From Kofleriaceae bacterium (lineage in GTDB: Bacteria; Myxococcota_A; Polyangia; Haliangiales; Haliangiaceae): 64,000 nt of DNA. The stretch lies in the NCBI GenBank assembly GCA_020633495.1, contig JACKDR010000002.1:310001-374000 (forward strand), written 5' to 3'. The position numbers were made by a program, and so were the translations under genes. The notes beneath the pieces were generated by a model, which had not been told where the DNA came from, ran no database searches, and saw only the letters and a list, made by a program, of their open reading frames with translations. This document shows, one piece after another, positions 19,542-27,736 of this stretch (positions within the stretch are counted from its first letter, which is position 1; the number at the start of each line of letters is the position of its first letter).

Positions 19542-19597
19542 CCGGGCGGGACGCGGCGCTGAACCCCACTCCCGTGCGCGATCCGAAAACGAGGACA

Positions 19598-19617
19598 GCC
19601 GGGCGAAGGCGCCCGGC
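19598..19617. terminator. Bidirectional hairpin between convergent ABC ATPase and rpmA genes
   Basis: GCCGGGCG-AAGG-CGCCCGGC forms a perfect 8-bp stem with a four-base loop, between the two convergent stop codons (19541 and 19648). There is no good U-tract on the plus strand; on the minus strand GTTTTC follows about ten bases later. It could serve both directions. Confidence 0.45.
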
Positions 19618-19647
19618 CGTCTCGGACCCGATCGCGGGTCGATCTCG

Positions 19648-19929
19648 CTACGCGGCGGCGGTGGCGGCGGGCGCCTCGGCCGGCAGGACCTCGACCTTGG
19701 TCTTGTCCTTGCCGACGCGGCCGAACGCGACCACGCCGTCGATCAGCGCGAAGAGCGTCCAGTCGCGGCCGATGCCGACGTTGCGGCCCGCGTGGTACTT
19801 GGTGCCGACCTGGCGAACCAGGATGCTGCCGGCGGTGACCTTCTGACCGCCGAAGCGCTTCACGCCGCGGTACTTCGGCTTGGAATCACGACCGTTGCGG
19901 GTCGAGCCCTGTCCCTTTTTGTGAGCCAT
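19648..19929 (-). CDS. rpmA: 50S ribosomal protein L27
   Basis: Large-subunit ribosomal protein whose N-terminus reaches the peptidyl transferase centre. The 93-residue product starts 'MAHKKGQGSTRNGRDS', contains the invariant 'GGQKVTAGSILVRQVGTKYH' block and has an Ala-rich extension at the end. GAAGGAG lies seven bases before the ATG. It follows rplU by 31 bp on the same strand. The mature-like N-terminus without a cleavable extension is the common bacterial form. Confidence 0.97.
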   Translation of the reverse strand: MAHKKGQGSTRNGRDSKPKYRGVKRFGGQKVTAGSILVRQVGTKYHAGRNVGIGRDWTLFALIDGVVAFGRVGKDKTKVEVLPAEAPAATAAA

Positions 19930-19960
19930 GGTGGTGCTCCTTCAGGTGGCTTCCGTCGCC

Positions 19961-20278
19961 TCAGGCGACGATGCCGTCGATCTTGACCGCCGTGTACTCC
20001 TGGCGGTGACCGTTGCGGCGGACGTAGTTCTTGCGGCGGCGGAACTTGAAGACGATCAGCTTGTCGCCGAGCCCGTGCTCGACGATCGCGCCGGTCACCT
20101 TCGCGCCCCCGACCACGGGGGTGCCGACCTTGACGTCGGCACCGTCGCCCGAGGACACGAGGAGGACGCGGTCGAACTCGACCTTGTCACCCTGATCGCC
20201 ACCCAGCTTCTCGACCACGACGGTCTGGCCAGGCTCGACCCGGTACTGCTTTCCACCTGTTTCGATGACGGCGTACAT
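19961..20278 (-). CDS. rplU: 50S ribosomal protein L21
   Basis: Binds 23S rRNA. The 105-residue product starts 'MYAVIETGGKQYRVEPGQ' and carries the basic 'FKFRRRKNYVRRNGHRQ' signature followed by 'YTAVKIDGI'. It is the first gene of the rplU-rpmA unit, with GGAG upstream of the ATG and a good promoter about 35 bp further up. Length and sequence are standard for the family. Confidence 0.97.
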   Translation of the reverse strand: MYAVIETGGKQYRVEPGQTVVVEKLGGDQGDKVEFDRVLLVSSGDGADVKVGTPVVGGAKVTGAIVEHGLGDKLIVFKFRRRKNYVRRNGHRQEYTAVKIDGIVA

Positions 20279-20311
20279 GCTTGCTCCGCTCGTAGCGCTT
20301 TGGAATCGCGG

Positions 20312-20339
20312 ACTTTACTCATGGCGAGAGCGCCGTCAA
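20312..20339 (-). promoter_or_regulatory. Predicted sigma-70-type promoter of rplU-rpmA
   Basis: On the minus strand TTGACG (20334-20339) and TAAAGT (20312-20317) are spaced by 16 bp, about 35 bp upstream of the rplU ATG. Five of six bases match at -35 and four of six at -10. The position fits a short ribosomal protein leader. Confidence 0.55.
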
Positions 20340-20436
20340 GTAGATCCGCGGGGCGAACGGCGATCGCCAGGCAGATCAACGGCTTGTGGCGGCGATCATA
20401 TTGTCGACGGCGAGGCGCGGTGCGAACATGGCGCCC

Positions 20437-21522
20437 ATGCGTAGCCTCTCGTGGGTCTCGATCTTGGTCCTGGGTGCGGCGGTGGCGGCGGGCGGATGTG
20501 GCGACAACCTCAACGGAGGTAGCGTCGATGCGAGCCCCGGCGGGGACGGGATGGTGCCGGATGCGGCGGTGCCGGATGCGATGCCTGACGCGCCCGACGC
20601 GATGGTCTGCTCGCCCCACGACCCCGGCCTGGTGGGTGGAACCTGCGGGACCGACACCGACTGTGACCAGGGCTCCTCGGGCGGCGTCTGTCTGCACGGT
20701 CCGACCGGGAACGTGATCTACCCGCCCGAGGGCTACTGTCTCAAGGACGACTTCAGCGGCACGGTCTGCTCGGTCGACGCCGACTGCGGTGATGGTGGCC
20801 AGTGCATCGACACCGGTGGCTACAGGTGGTGCCTGCCCAAGTGCGACTGCATCGGCGACGCCTGTCCCGAGCACCAGACCTGCTACGACAAGTTCCTCGG
20901 CTTCGACCTCGACAAGATGTCGTGCGTGCCCGGCGACACCAACGCCCACGACGGCGACGCCTGCGACGGCGAGTACGAGTGCTTCCCGGAGACCTTCTGC
21001 CGCAACAATCCGCTCGAGTACCCGGGCGGCCAGTGCTACACGCCCGACTGCACCGTCGGCGACAACTCGGTCTGCAACGGGGGCGTCTGCGAGCACATCG
21101 TCGACTTTGGCGGCGGTGCGGCCGGCGCAATATCTGCGTCGACGCCTGCAACACCAACGCAGACTGCCGGACCGCCGAGGGCTACCGCTGCTTCGATCCA
21201 GGGGCGGTGCGGCCAAGTACTGCCGGCACCCGCAGGTCGGCGATGCTGCGCGACAGCGGCCGACTGCAGCGGTGGCGTCTGGGAGTGCCGGACCGGCGTG
21301 ACCTACCCGGGCGGTTACTGCACGGTGACCGCGTGCTCGACCCCCGGCGGTGCCCAGGACTGCAGCCCCAACTCGATCTGCTACGACGACCCGCTGGCGA
21401 CCGACAACTTCTGCGTCGACCGCTGCGCCACGGTCGGTGTGCAGAGCACCTGCCGCACCGGCTACGTCTGCGCCGACGTCGATCCGGGCGCCGCGGTCAA
21501 GGGCGGCTGCGTCCCGCTCTGA
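20437..21522 (+). CDS. Cys-rich secreted lipoprotein with repeated DxDC-type motifs (three apparent one-base deletions)
   Basis: Myxobacterial surface lipoprotein of unknown function. From the ATG at 20437 the product begins with a lipoprotein signal ('LVLGAAVAAGGC'). A Ser/Gly/Asp/Pro-rich spacer and then many Cys-rich modules of the form 'CGTDTDCDQGSSGGVC', 'CSVDADCGDGGQC' and 'CNTNADCRTAEGYRC' follow. The main frame is lost between about 21125 and 21240: 'NICVDACNTNADC' lies in a second frame and 'AAKYCRHPQ' in a third, after which the original frame returns and runs to the stop ('GYVCADVDPGAAVKGGCVPL'). Three single missing bases explain this exactly. The modules resemble Dickkopf or EGF-like disulfide knots. 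It is divergent from rplU. Confidence 0.65.
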   Translation: MRSLSWVSILVLGAAVAAGGCGDNLNGGSVDASPGGDGMVPDAAVPDAMPDAPDAMVCSPHDPGLVGGTCGTDTDCDQGSSGGVCLHGPTGNVIYPPEGYCLKDDFSGTVCSVDADCGDGGQCIDTGGYRWCLPKCDCIGDACPEHQTCYDKFLGFDLDKMSCVPGDTNAHDGDACDGEYECFPETFCRNNPLEYPGGQCYTPDCTVGDNSVCNGGVCEHIVDFGGGAAGAISASTPATPTQTAGPPRATAASIQGRCGQVLPAPAGRRCCATAADCSGGVWECRTGVTYPGGYCTVTACSTPGGAQDCSPNSICYDDPLATDNFCVDRCATVGVQSTCRTGYVCADVDPGAAVKGGCVPL

Positions 21523-21570
21523 TCGGGGCGGCTCGCGCTCTCGCCGTCGGCCGAGCCGCCGCGTCGCGGC

Positions 21571-23070
21571 TCAGCCGGCCAGGAGCTTGCGCAGCAGCTC
21601 CGACGCCAGCTGCGGGTTGGCCTTGCCGCCGCTCGCCTTCATGAGCTGGCCGACGAAGAAGCCGAGCAGGTTGTCCTTGCCCCCGCGGTACTGGGCGGCC
21701 TGCTTGGGGTTGGCCTCGACGATCTGCCGGGCCAGGGCCTCGATGGCGCCGGCGTCGGTGATCTGTCGCAGGCCCTCGCGCTCGACGATGGCGTCGGGCG
21801 CCTCGCCGGAGGCGTAGGCCCGCGCCAGCACGTCCTTGGCGATCTTGCCGCTGATGACGTCGTCGTCGACCAGGCGGACCAGCGCCGCCAGGCCCGCCGG
21901 CGTCACCGGCGAGTCGGCGACCGCGCGGCCGTCGCGGTTGAGCGCGCCCAGCAGATCGCCGACCAGCCAGTTGGCCAGCGACCGCGCCGCCGCGGCGTCG
22001 CCCCGCGCCGCCAGGGCGGCGTCGCCACGCGCCTGCAAGGCGGCGTCGCCACGCGCCTGCAAGGCGGCGTCGAAGTAATCGCCGAGGTCGCGGTCGACCA
22101 TCAGCGTGCGAGCGTCGTCGAGCGCGAGCCCGAGCGCGACCAGGCGATCCAGCCGCGCCATCGGCAGCTCGGGCAGCCCGGCGCGCAGGCCGTCGATCGT
22201 CGCGTCGTCGACGACCAGCACCGGCAGGTCCGGATCCGGGAAGTACCGGTAGTCCAGCGCCTCCTCCTTGCCGCGCAGCGACTGCGACGTGCCGGCGGCG
22301 CCGTCCCACAGCCGGGTCTCCTGCACCACGGTGCCGCCGCCGTCGAGGATCCGGGCCTGGCGCAGGATCTCGTGCTCGATCGCCTTCTGCACGAACCGGA
22401 ACGAGTTGATGTTCTTGAGCTCGGCGCGAGTGCCGTACGCGGTGGCGCCGCGCGGTCGCAGCGACACGTTGGCGTCGCACCGCATCTGGCCCTTCTCCAT
22501 GTCGGCCTCGGAGATGCCGAGGTAGCGGACCAGCGCGTGCAGCGCCCGCATGTACTCGGCGGCCTCCTCGGCGGAGCGGACGTCGGGCTCCGACACCACC
22601 TCGACCAGCGGCACGCCGCAGCGGTTGAGGTCGACCAGCGACGTCGTCCCCGCGGTGTGGGTGTTCTTGCCGGCGTCCTCCTCGAGGTGGATCCGGGTCA
22701 GCCGCACCGCCCGGCGCTGCCCGCCGCACACCAGCTCGATCGCGCCGCCCTCGCACAGCGGCTCGTCGTACTGCGAGATCTGGTAGCCCTTGGGCGAGTC
22801 CGGATAGAAGTAGTGCTTGCGGGCGAACCGCGACCGGCGCCGGATCGTCGCGCCGACCGCGAGGCCGAGCCGGACCGCGTGCTCGAGGGCGCGCCGGTTG
22901 AACACCGGCAGCGCGCCGGGCAGGCCCAGCACCACCGGGTCGGTCAGCGAGTTGGGCGGCGCGCCGAACGCGATCGCCGACGACGAGAACGCCTTCGACG
23001 CGGTCGCGAGCTGGACGTGGACCTCGAGCCCGATCACCGGCTCCCAGCGGTCGAGGACGTCGTCGCTCAC
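21571..23070 (-). CDS. gatB: Asp-tRNA(Asn)/Glu-tRNA(Gln) amidotransferase subunit B
   Basis: tRNA-binding and ATP-dependent kinase subunit of GatCAB, which amidates misacylated Glu-tRNA(Gln) and/or Asp-tRNA(Asn). The 499-residue product has the N-terminal family blocks 'WEPVIGLEVHVQL', 'HYFYPDSPKGYQISQYD' and 'LEEDAGKNTH', and a YqeY-like C-terminal domain ending 'GGKANPQLASELLRKLLAG'. The GTG start overlaps the gatA stop as GTGA. An insert around residues 333-360 consists of near-perfect eight-residue repeats ('ARGDAALQ'), not normal in GatB, at the helical linker between the kinase and tail domains. Confidence 0.95.
   Translation of the reverse strand: MSDDVLDRWEPVIGLEVHVQLATASKAFSSSAIAFGAPPNSLTDPVVLGLPGALPVFNRRALEHAVRLGLAVGATIRRRSRFARKHYFYPDSPKGYQISQYDEPLCEGGAIELVCGGQRRAVRLTRIHLEEDAGKNTHTAGTTSLVDLNRCGVPLVEVVSEPDVRSAEEAAEYMRALHALVRYLGISEADMEKGQMRCDANVSLRPRGATAYGTRAELKNINSFRFVQKAIEHEILRQARILDGGGTVVQETRLWDGAAGTSQSLRGKEEALDYRYFPDPDLPVLVVDDATIDGLRAGLPELPMARLDRLVALGLALDDARTLMVDRDLGDYFDAALQARGDAALQARGDAALAARGDAAAARSLANWLVGDLLGALNRDGRAVADSPVTPAGLAALVRLVDDDVISGKIAKDVLARAYASGEAPDAIVEREGLRQITDAGAIEALARQIVEANPKQAAQYRGGKDNLLGFFVGQLMKASGGKANPQLASELLRKLLAG
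21992..22075. repeat. 24-bp tandem repeat inside gatB (three and a half copies)
   Basis: Units begin at 21992, 22016, 22040 and 22064 (partial). The second and third are identical; the first differs by a few bases. Being 24 bp, it keeps the frame and encodes eight-residue repeats with the core RGDAAL on the minus strand. Confidence 0.85.
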
Positions 23071-24551
23071 GCCGGCCTCCGGTCGATCGCGGCGCCGCGC
23101 TCGACCACGCGCGCCGCGCGCACCAGCGTCGCCTCGTCGAGCGGCCGGCCCAGCAGCTGCAGCCCGACCGGCAGGCCGCCGCCGGTGAAGCCGCACGGCA
23201 CGCTCAGGCCGGGCAGGCCGGCCAGGTTGCACGCCAGGGTCAGGACGTCGGCGCGGTACTCGTCGATCGGGTGCGCCATCGCGCCCAGCCGCCACGCCGC
23301 GGTCGGCGCCACCGGCGCGGCCAGGACGTCGACGTCGTCGAAGGCGCGGGTGAAGTCGCGGGCGATCAGCGCCCGCACCTGCTGCGCCTTCTTGTAGTAG
23401 GCGTCGTAGTAGCCCGAGCGCAGCGCGAACGTGCCGAGCATGATGCGGCGCTTGACCTCGGCGCCGAAGCCGTCGCCGCGGCTGTGCCGGTACATGTCGA
23501 GCAGCGACGCCTGGCGATCGCCGCCGCGCCGGCCGAAGCGGACGCCGTCGTAGCGGGACAGGTTCGACGACGCCTCGGCGGGCGCGATCACGTAGTACGC
23601 GGCCAGCGCGTAGCGGGTGTGCGGCAGCGACACCGGCACGGTCTCGGCGCCGGCGTCGCGCAGGATCGCGAGCGCGCGCTCGACCGCCGCGGCGACCTCG
23701 GGATCGACGCCGGCCGCGAAGTACTCCTCGGGCAGCCCGACCCGCAGGCCGCGGGCGCCGCCGTCGAGCGCGGCGCGCAGGGCCGGCGCCGGCGCGTCGA
23801 TCGAGGTCGCGTCGTGCGGATCGACGCCGGCGATGATCTCGGTGAGCAGCGCGACGTCCTCGACGGTGCGCGCCATCGGGCCGATCTGATCGAGCGACGA
23901 CGCGTAGGCGATCGCGCCGTACCGCGACACCCGGCCGTAGGTCGGCTTGAGCCCGACGACGCCGCAGAACGACGCCGGCTGGCGGATCGAGCCGCCGGTG
24001 TCGGTGCCGAGCGCGGCGCCGCACAGCCCGGCCGCGACCGCGGCGGCGCTGCCGCCCGAGCTGCCGCCGGGGACCCGGTCGCGATCCCACGGGTTGCGCA
24101 CCGGGCCGGTCGCGGCGTGCTCGTTGGCGCTGCCCATCGCGAACTCGTCGCAGCTGGTCTTGCCCAGGACGATCGCGCCGGCGGCGCGCAGCCGCGCCAC
24201 CGCGGTGCCGTCGTAGGGCGGCACCCAGCCGGCGAGGATCTTCGACGACGCCGTCGTCGGCACGCCCTCGGTGACCAGGACGTCCTTGAGCGCCACCGGG
24301 ACGCCGGCCAGCGGGCCCGGATCGTCGCCGCGCGCGATCGCGGCGTCGATCGCGTCGGCGCGGGCGCGGGCGCCGTCGGCGTCGACGTGCAGGTAGGCGC
24401 CGAGCCGGCGCGGGTCGCGGTCGTCGGCGGCGATGCGCGCCAGGTAGCCGTCGACCAGGGCGCGGGCGGTGCGGGCGCCGGCCTTGACCTGGCGCGCCTG
24501 CTCGGCGGCGGACAGCCAGCAGCCGTCGTCGTCGGGCGCGGCCGCCGTCAT
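23067..24551 (-). CDS. gatA: Asp-tRNA(Asn)/Glu-tRNA(Gln) amidotransferase subunit A
   Basis: Amidase subunit that releases ammonia from glutamine for the GatB active site. The 494-residue product has the amidase-signature catalytic Lys in 'VALKDVL', the Gly/Ser-rich 'GGSSGGSAAAVAAG' with the cis-Ser, and the nucleophilic Ser in 'GTDTGGSIRQPASFCG', so the Ser-cisSer-Lys triad is complete. ATG overlaps the gatC stop (ATGA), and its own stop overlaps the gatB start (GTGA), giving a tightly coupled gatC-gatA-gatB operon. Length is normal. Confidence 0.96.
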   Translation of the reverse strand: MTAAAPDDDGCWLSAAEQARQVKAGARTARALVDGYLARIAADDRDPRRLGAYLHVDADGARARADAIDAAIARGDDPGPLAGVPVALKDVLVTEGVPTTASSKILAGWVPPYDGTAVARLRAAGAIVLGKTSCDEFAMGSANEHAATGPVRNPWDRDRVPGGSSGGSAAAVAAGLCGAALGTDTGGSIRQPASFCGVVGLKPTYGRVSRYGAIAYASSLDQIGPMARTVEDVALLTEIIAGVDPHDATSIDAPAPALRAALDGGARGLRVGLPEEYFAAGVDPEVAAAVERALAILRDAGAETVPVSLPHTRYALAAYYVIAPAEASSNLSRYDGVRFGRRGGDRQASLLDMYRHSRGDGFGAEVKRRIMLGTFALRSGYYDAYYKKAQQVRALIARDFTRAFDDVDVLAAPVAPTAAWRLGAMAHPIDEYRADVLTLACNLAGLPGLSVPCGFTGGGLPVGLQLLGRPLDEATLVRAARVVERGAAIDRRPA

Positions 24552-24859
24552 GACGCCGCGGTCCCCGACTTGTCGATGATGTGCGGCACCGAGAAGCAGT
24601 CGTCGACGACCTCGGGCGCGCCGCGCAGCGCGACCTCGACCGGCAGCGACGGCGCGGCGACGTCGTCGCGCAGCCGCAGGTCCATCGGCACCGCGTGGGT
24701 CATGGGCTCGACGCCGGTGGTGTCGACCTCGGCGAGCGCGTCCATGTGGACCAGCACCGCGGCCAGGTCGACGCGCATGCGCTCGACCTCGTCGTCGTCG
24801 AGGGCGAGCCGGGCCAGCAGCGCGATCTGCTCGACGTCCTCGCGGCTGAGCGCGTCCAT
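24548..24859 (-). CDS. gatC: Asp-tRNA(Asn)/Glu-tRNA(Gln) amidotransferase subunit C
   Basis: Small subunit that wraps around GatA and stabilises the A-B pair. The 103-residue product starts 'MDALSREDVEQIALLARLAL', typical of GatC, with the family's 'EPMTHAVPMDLRLRDD' region and the 'FSVPHIIDKS' end. It is the first gene of gatCAB, 69 bp after the PNGase F-like gene on the same strand. No separate promoter is evident in that short gap. Confidence 0.93.
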   Translation of the reverse strand: MDALSREDVEQIALLARLALDDDEVERMRVDLAAVLVHMDALAEVDTTGVEPMTHAVPMDLRLRDDVAAPSLPVEVALRGAPEVVDDCFSVPHIIDKSGTAAS

Positions 24860-24928
24860 CGGCCACGGGTGTACCGCCGAGCGGCCCCGCCCGACAAGCC
24901 GCGAACGACCGTCACGCGCGTCGGGCGG

Positions 24929-25984
24929 TCAGCGGTACAGGATCAGCACCGCCGACTGCTGGTAGTTCGGCTCGGTGTGGTTGCCGCCGTCGTAGTCGCA
25001 GCCGCTGCCCAGCGTGCACCCGGCGCAGGTCGTGGCGTCGGGCCGGCACGTGTTCTCGAACGCCGCGACGTCGTAGCCGACGGTGAGCGCGCCCGCGGCC
25101 GGCGCCGGGACCTCGGCGACCCACGGCTCGACCATCGCGCCCGGGCACCAGCCGGCGCGCGGGTACTGCCAGGTGCCCTGCTGGCCCGGCGTCGCGGTGG
25201 TCGCGCAGTCGTCGCGCCACACCGTCCGGGTCACCGCGGTGCCGCCGACGTCGAAGGCGTGATCGCGCGAGCAGAACTCGGCGCAGTTGTCGGCGTTGCC
25301 CTGGCCGTGGCCGGTGATCAGCGCGCGCAGCTCGGCGCCGGTGACGCCGTCGGGGATGTCGACCGTGACCTCGCGGGCGGTCGGCCGCGCCGGATCGCCG
25401 TAGACGATGCCGGCCGGCGCCCACAGCGGCACCACCGCGAACGGCTCGCGGGTCGGCGTGCCGCCGACGAACTCGAAGCTGGCGTCGACCAGCCAGCCGG
25501 CGCCGTTGGCGTGGCCCGGGCCGACCCAGGTGTCGATGAAGACGCGCACCGTGGCGTCGCCCTCGAGGACCCGCTGCAGCCCGGTGACGTCGACCGTGAA
25601 GTCGCCGGCGACCCGGTACGGCGTGATGAAGCGGGCCAGCTCGAGCTCGCGATCCTCCTCGGGGGTGGCGCCCGGGTAGACCAGCGACAGCCGGCCCAGG
25701 CGATCCCACCAGTCGCAGCCGCCGGTCGGGCACCGCACCGCCAGGTGCAGCGTGACCCGCTCGTAGCGCTGACCGGGCGCCGGGAAGCTGACCGGGGCGT
25801 CGACGGTGCGGCGGTTCTCGGTCCCGAAGTAGACGTGCTCGCCGTCGAACGCGGTCACCGTGACGTCGGCGCCGATCGCGGCGTCGGGCTCGGCGGGCGG
25901 CGCGGAGGTGCCGCCGCAGGCGCCGAGGCCGGCGAGGGTGGCGAGGGTGGCGACGGCGAGGGCGACGACGGCGGCGCGCGACAT
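24929..25984 (-). CDS. Peptide-N-glycosidase F-related lipoprotein
   Basis: Probable exported member of the PNGase F family (two jelly-roll domains that cut N-glycans from Asn). The 351-residue product has a lipoprotein signal ('LATLAGLGACGG'). The N-domain has 'CDWWDRLGRLSLVYPG' and 'ELARFITPYRVAG', and the C-domain has 'GHGQGNADNCAEFCSRDH', 'YPRAGWCPGAMVEPW' and a Cys-rich loop near the end. The Asp of 'CDWWDR' corresponds to the catalytic Asp of the Elizabethkingia enzyme as I recall it; the key Glu residues I cannot place securely. The family also includes proteins with no shown glycosidase activity. It is followed by gatCAB with no clear functional link. Confidence 0.75.
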   Translation of the reverse strand: MSRAAVVALAVATLATLAGLGACGGTSAPPAEPDAAIGADVTVTAFDGEHVYFGTENRRTVDAPVSFPAPGQRYERVTLHLAVRCPTGGCDWWDRLGRLSLVYPGATPEEDRELELARFITPYRVAGDFTVDVTGLQRVLEGDATVRVFIDTWVGPGHANGAGWLVDASFEFVGGTPTREPFAVVPLWAPAGIVYGDPARPTAREVTVDIPDGVTGAELRALITGHGQGNADNCAEFCSRDHAFDVGGTAVTRTVWRDDCATTATPGQQGTWQYPRAGWCPGAMVEPWVAEVPAPAAGALTVGYDVAAFENTCRPDATTCAGCTLGSGCDYDGGNHTEPNYQQSAVLILYR

Positions 25985-26087
25985 GGAACGCGTTCTAACC
26001 GGTCCGGAGCCGCCGTGTCACCGCCGCCGTGCGCCGGCGCGACCGATCGTCGTCGCACCGCCACGCCGGTCCGACCGGTGGCGGCGC

Positions 26088-26157
26088 CTGTCGATCGGCT
26101 CGCTCGCCCGCAGACGGGCTCGCAGCGCCTGCACGGAGACCGCCTCGCGCAGACGCT
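26088..26157. repeat. Single copy of a 75-bp dispersed repeat (partial, about 70 bp)
   Basis: This stretch matches almost exactly the three tandem units at 43111-43335. It carries the internal hairpin GCCCG-CAGA-CGGGC and ends five bases before the stop codon of the GntR-type gene. It fills most of the 177-bp space between two minus-strand genes. Confidence 0.85.
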
Positions 26158-26161
26158 CGGC

Positions 26162-26899
26162 TTAGAGCGGCGGCTGCGGCAGCGGCGCCAGCTCGGGGCG
26201 ACCGCCCAGCCGCGCCGCCATCTCGGCGCCGCTGCGCAGGTACTCGTCGGCGGAGCGGGCGGCGCGCTCGGGATCGCGGGCCTTGAGCGCGGCGATGACG
26301 TCGCGCTGGTGGCGGCGCACCGCCTCGCCCGACGGCGCCAGGTTCGACAGCATCGGCATGTACGAGCGGACGCCGTCGCGCACCGTGTTGATCAGCAGGG
26401 TCATGACCTGGTTGGCCGCGGCCTGCGACAGCGCGACGTAGAACTCGAAGTCGAGCTCGAACAGGTCGAGCATGTTGGTGGTGTGGTCGGCGCGCTCGGC
26501 CAGGGCCTCGAGCCGCGCGATCGACTCCGCGGTCGCGCGCACCGCGGCGTAGCGGGCGGTCTCGCGGCCGAAGATGCGGCGGAACTCGAGCATGTCGCGG
26601 ATCAGCTCGGGCCGACCGGTGCCGGCCAGCGGCAGCAGGTGCTGGACCAGCTCGATGCCGCCGGTCTCCATGAAGTCCTGGACCCGGGTGCCGTCACCCT
26701 GGCGGATGCGGACCAGGCCCAGGTGCTCCAGCTTCTTGAGCGCCTCGCGCAGCGACGCGCGGTTGACGCCGAGGCGCTTGGACAGCTCGCGCTCCGGAGG
26801 CAGCTTGGACCCCGGCGCGTACTGCCCCGTGAGGATCAAGGTGCGCAGCTGCTCGACGATCTCCTCGGCGACGCGCTGCTTCTCGACGGGCTTGAGCAT
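26162..26899 (-). CDS. GntR/FadR-family transcriptional regulator
   Basis: One-component regulator with an N-terminal winged helix-turn-helix ('GSKLPPERELSKRLGVNRAS' and 'LREALKKLEHLGLVRIRQG', residues about 27-70) and an FCD-type all-helical ligand domain (residues about 95-230). That domain keeps the Asp/His pattern expected for a metal-bound effector pocket ('ELDFEFYVALSQAA', 'EAVRRHQRDVIAAL'). The 245-residue length is normal. A 10-bp palindrome CTGCCGGCAG and GTTAAC sit at 26903-26918 just upstream of the ATG, a candidate autoregulatory site. The ligand is unknown; neighbours (a PilZ-like protein and a PNGase-like protein) give no clue. Confidence 0.9.
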   Translation of the reverse strand: MLKPVEKQRVAEEIVEQLRTLILTGQYAPGSKLPPERELSKRLGVNRASLREALKKLEHLGLVRIRQGDGTRVQDFMETGGIELVQHLLPLAGTGRPELIRDMLEFRRIFGRETARYAAVRATAESIARLEALAERADHTTNMLDLFELDFEFYVALSQAAANQVMTLLINTVRDGVRSYMPMLSNLAPSGEAVRRHQRDVIAALKARDPERAARSADEYLRSGAEMAARLGGRPELAPLPQPPL

Positions 26900-26995
26900 G
26901 GACTGCCGGCAGGTTAACCCGGCGTGAGCGCGGACGAAAGTCCGTTCACGGCAGTGCTTGAGGGCGCCCGGGCCGCGTGATACTCGAAGATCCGG

Positions 26996-27337
26996 ATGTC
27001 CGCGCTGACCGAGACCTCCACGGGGGCGAGCCCGTCTCCCGGCGCCACCGCGCCCGCGGCGCTGGCGGTCGCGGTGCTCGGCCTCGGCCAGGACGCCGCC
27101 GCCTACGAGATGTTCGACGTCGTCAGCCTCGACGTCGCCGGGGCCCGGCTGGCCGGGCCGCTGCTGCTCGAGATCGGCGAGGAGCTGACGCTGCGGCTGA
27201 GCCGCGGCGCCACCTCGGTGCAGCTGCGCGCCCGCATCACCGGGCACAGCCGCGGCGAGCGGGGCATGGTGTCGGCGGTCGACTTCGTCGAGCCGGGCGC
27301 CGCCGAGCGCGTCCGCGCCGTCGTCGACGCCGGGTAG
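26996..27337 (+). CDS. PilZ-like domain protein
   Basis: Small cytoplasmic protein of 113 residues with a single PilZ-like beta barrel ('MFDVVSLDVAGARLAGPL' ... 'QLRARITGHSRGERGMVSA'). The c-di-GMP signature is degraded: there is no clear RxxxR, and the D/NxSxxG motif is present only as VSLDVAG. Binding of c-di-GMP is therefore doubtful. The first ~20 residues are Ser/Thr/Pro/Gly-rich. It is divergent from the GntR gene with 96 bp between and is followed 2 bp later by a small hypothetical gene. Confidence 0.55.
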   Translation: MSALTETSTGASPSPGATAPAALAVAVLGLGQDAAAYEMFDVVSLDVAGARLAGPLLLEIGEELTLRLSRGATSVQLRARITGHSRGERGMVSAVDFVEPGAAERVRAVVDAG

Positions 27338-27339
27338 CC

Positions 27340-27687
27340 ATGGCCGACTGGATCGAGAGCCTCGACGACGCCCGCTGGGATCTCGAGGACGACGGCCGCG
27401 AGGTCCGGCGCGAGCTCGATCGCCGGGTCGTCGAGCGTGGCGGCTGGGCCACCGGCGCGTACCTCTACCAGGAGCGCGAGCCTCGCGGCGACGGCTGGCG
27501 CGCCCCGCGGGTCGCGCTGGTCCGCTGGAAGCGCGCCGGCGACGGCTGGCGCAAGGTCAGCGGGATCAACCTCACCGACGCCGCCCAGATCACCGCGCTC
27601 GCCGACGCCCTCGCCGCCTGGGTCCCGCAGATCACCGCGCCCGCCGGCTCCGGCGCCGACGACGACGGCGACCTCGACGACGCCTGA
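27340..27687 (+). CDS. Hypothetical protein, possible PC4/p15-like fold
   Basis: A 115-residue acidic protein starting 2 bp after the PilZ-like gene, so co-transcribed. The central part ('GAYLYQEREPRGDGWRAPRV' then 'ALVRWKRAGDGWRKVSGINL') followed by a helix ('AAQITALADALAAW') recalls the strand-strand-helix layout of PC4/p15-type single-strand DNA-binding proteins. The match is by pattern only. The tail is Asp-rich. No catalytic motif is seen. Confidence 0.5.
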   Translation: MADWIESLDDARWDLEDDGREVRRELDRRVVERGGWATGAYLYQEREPRGDGWRAPRVALVRWKRAGDGWRKVSGINLTDAAQITALADALAAWVPQITAPAGSGADDDGDLDDA

Positions 27688-27736
27688 GCGGCGCCCGCGC
27701 GCCCGCGCGCCCGCGCGCCCGCGCGGCGCCCGCGCG

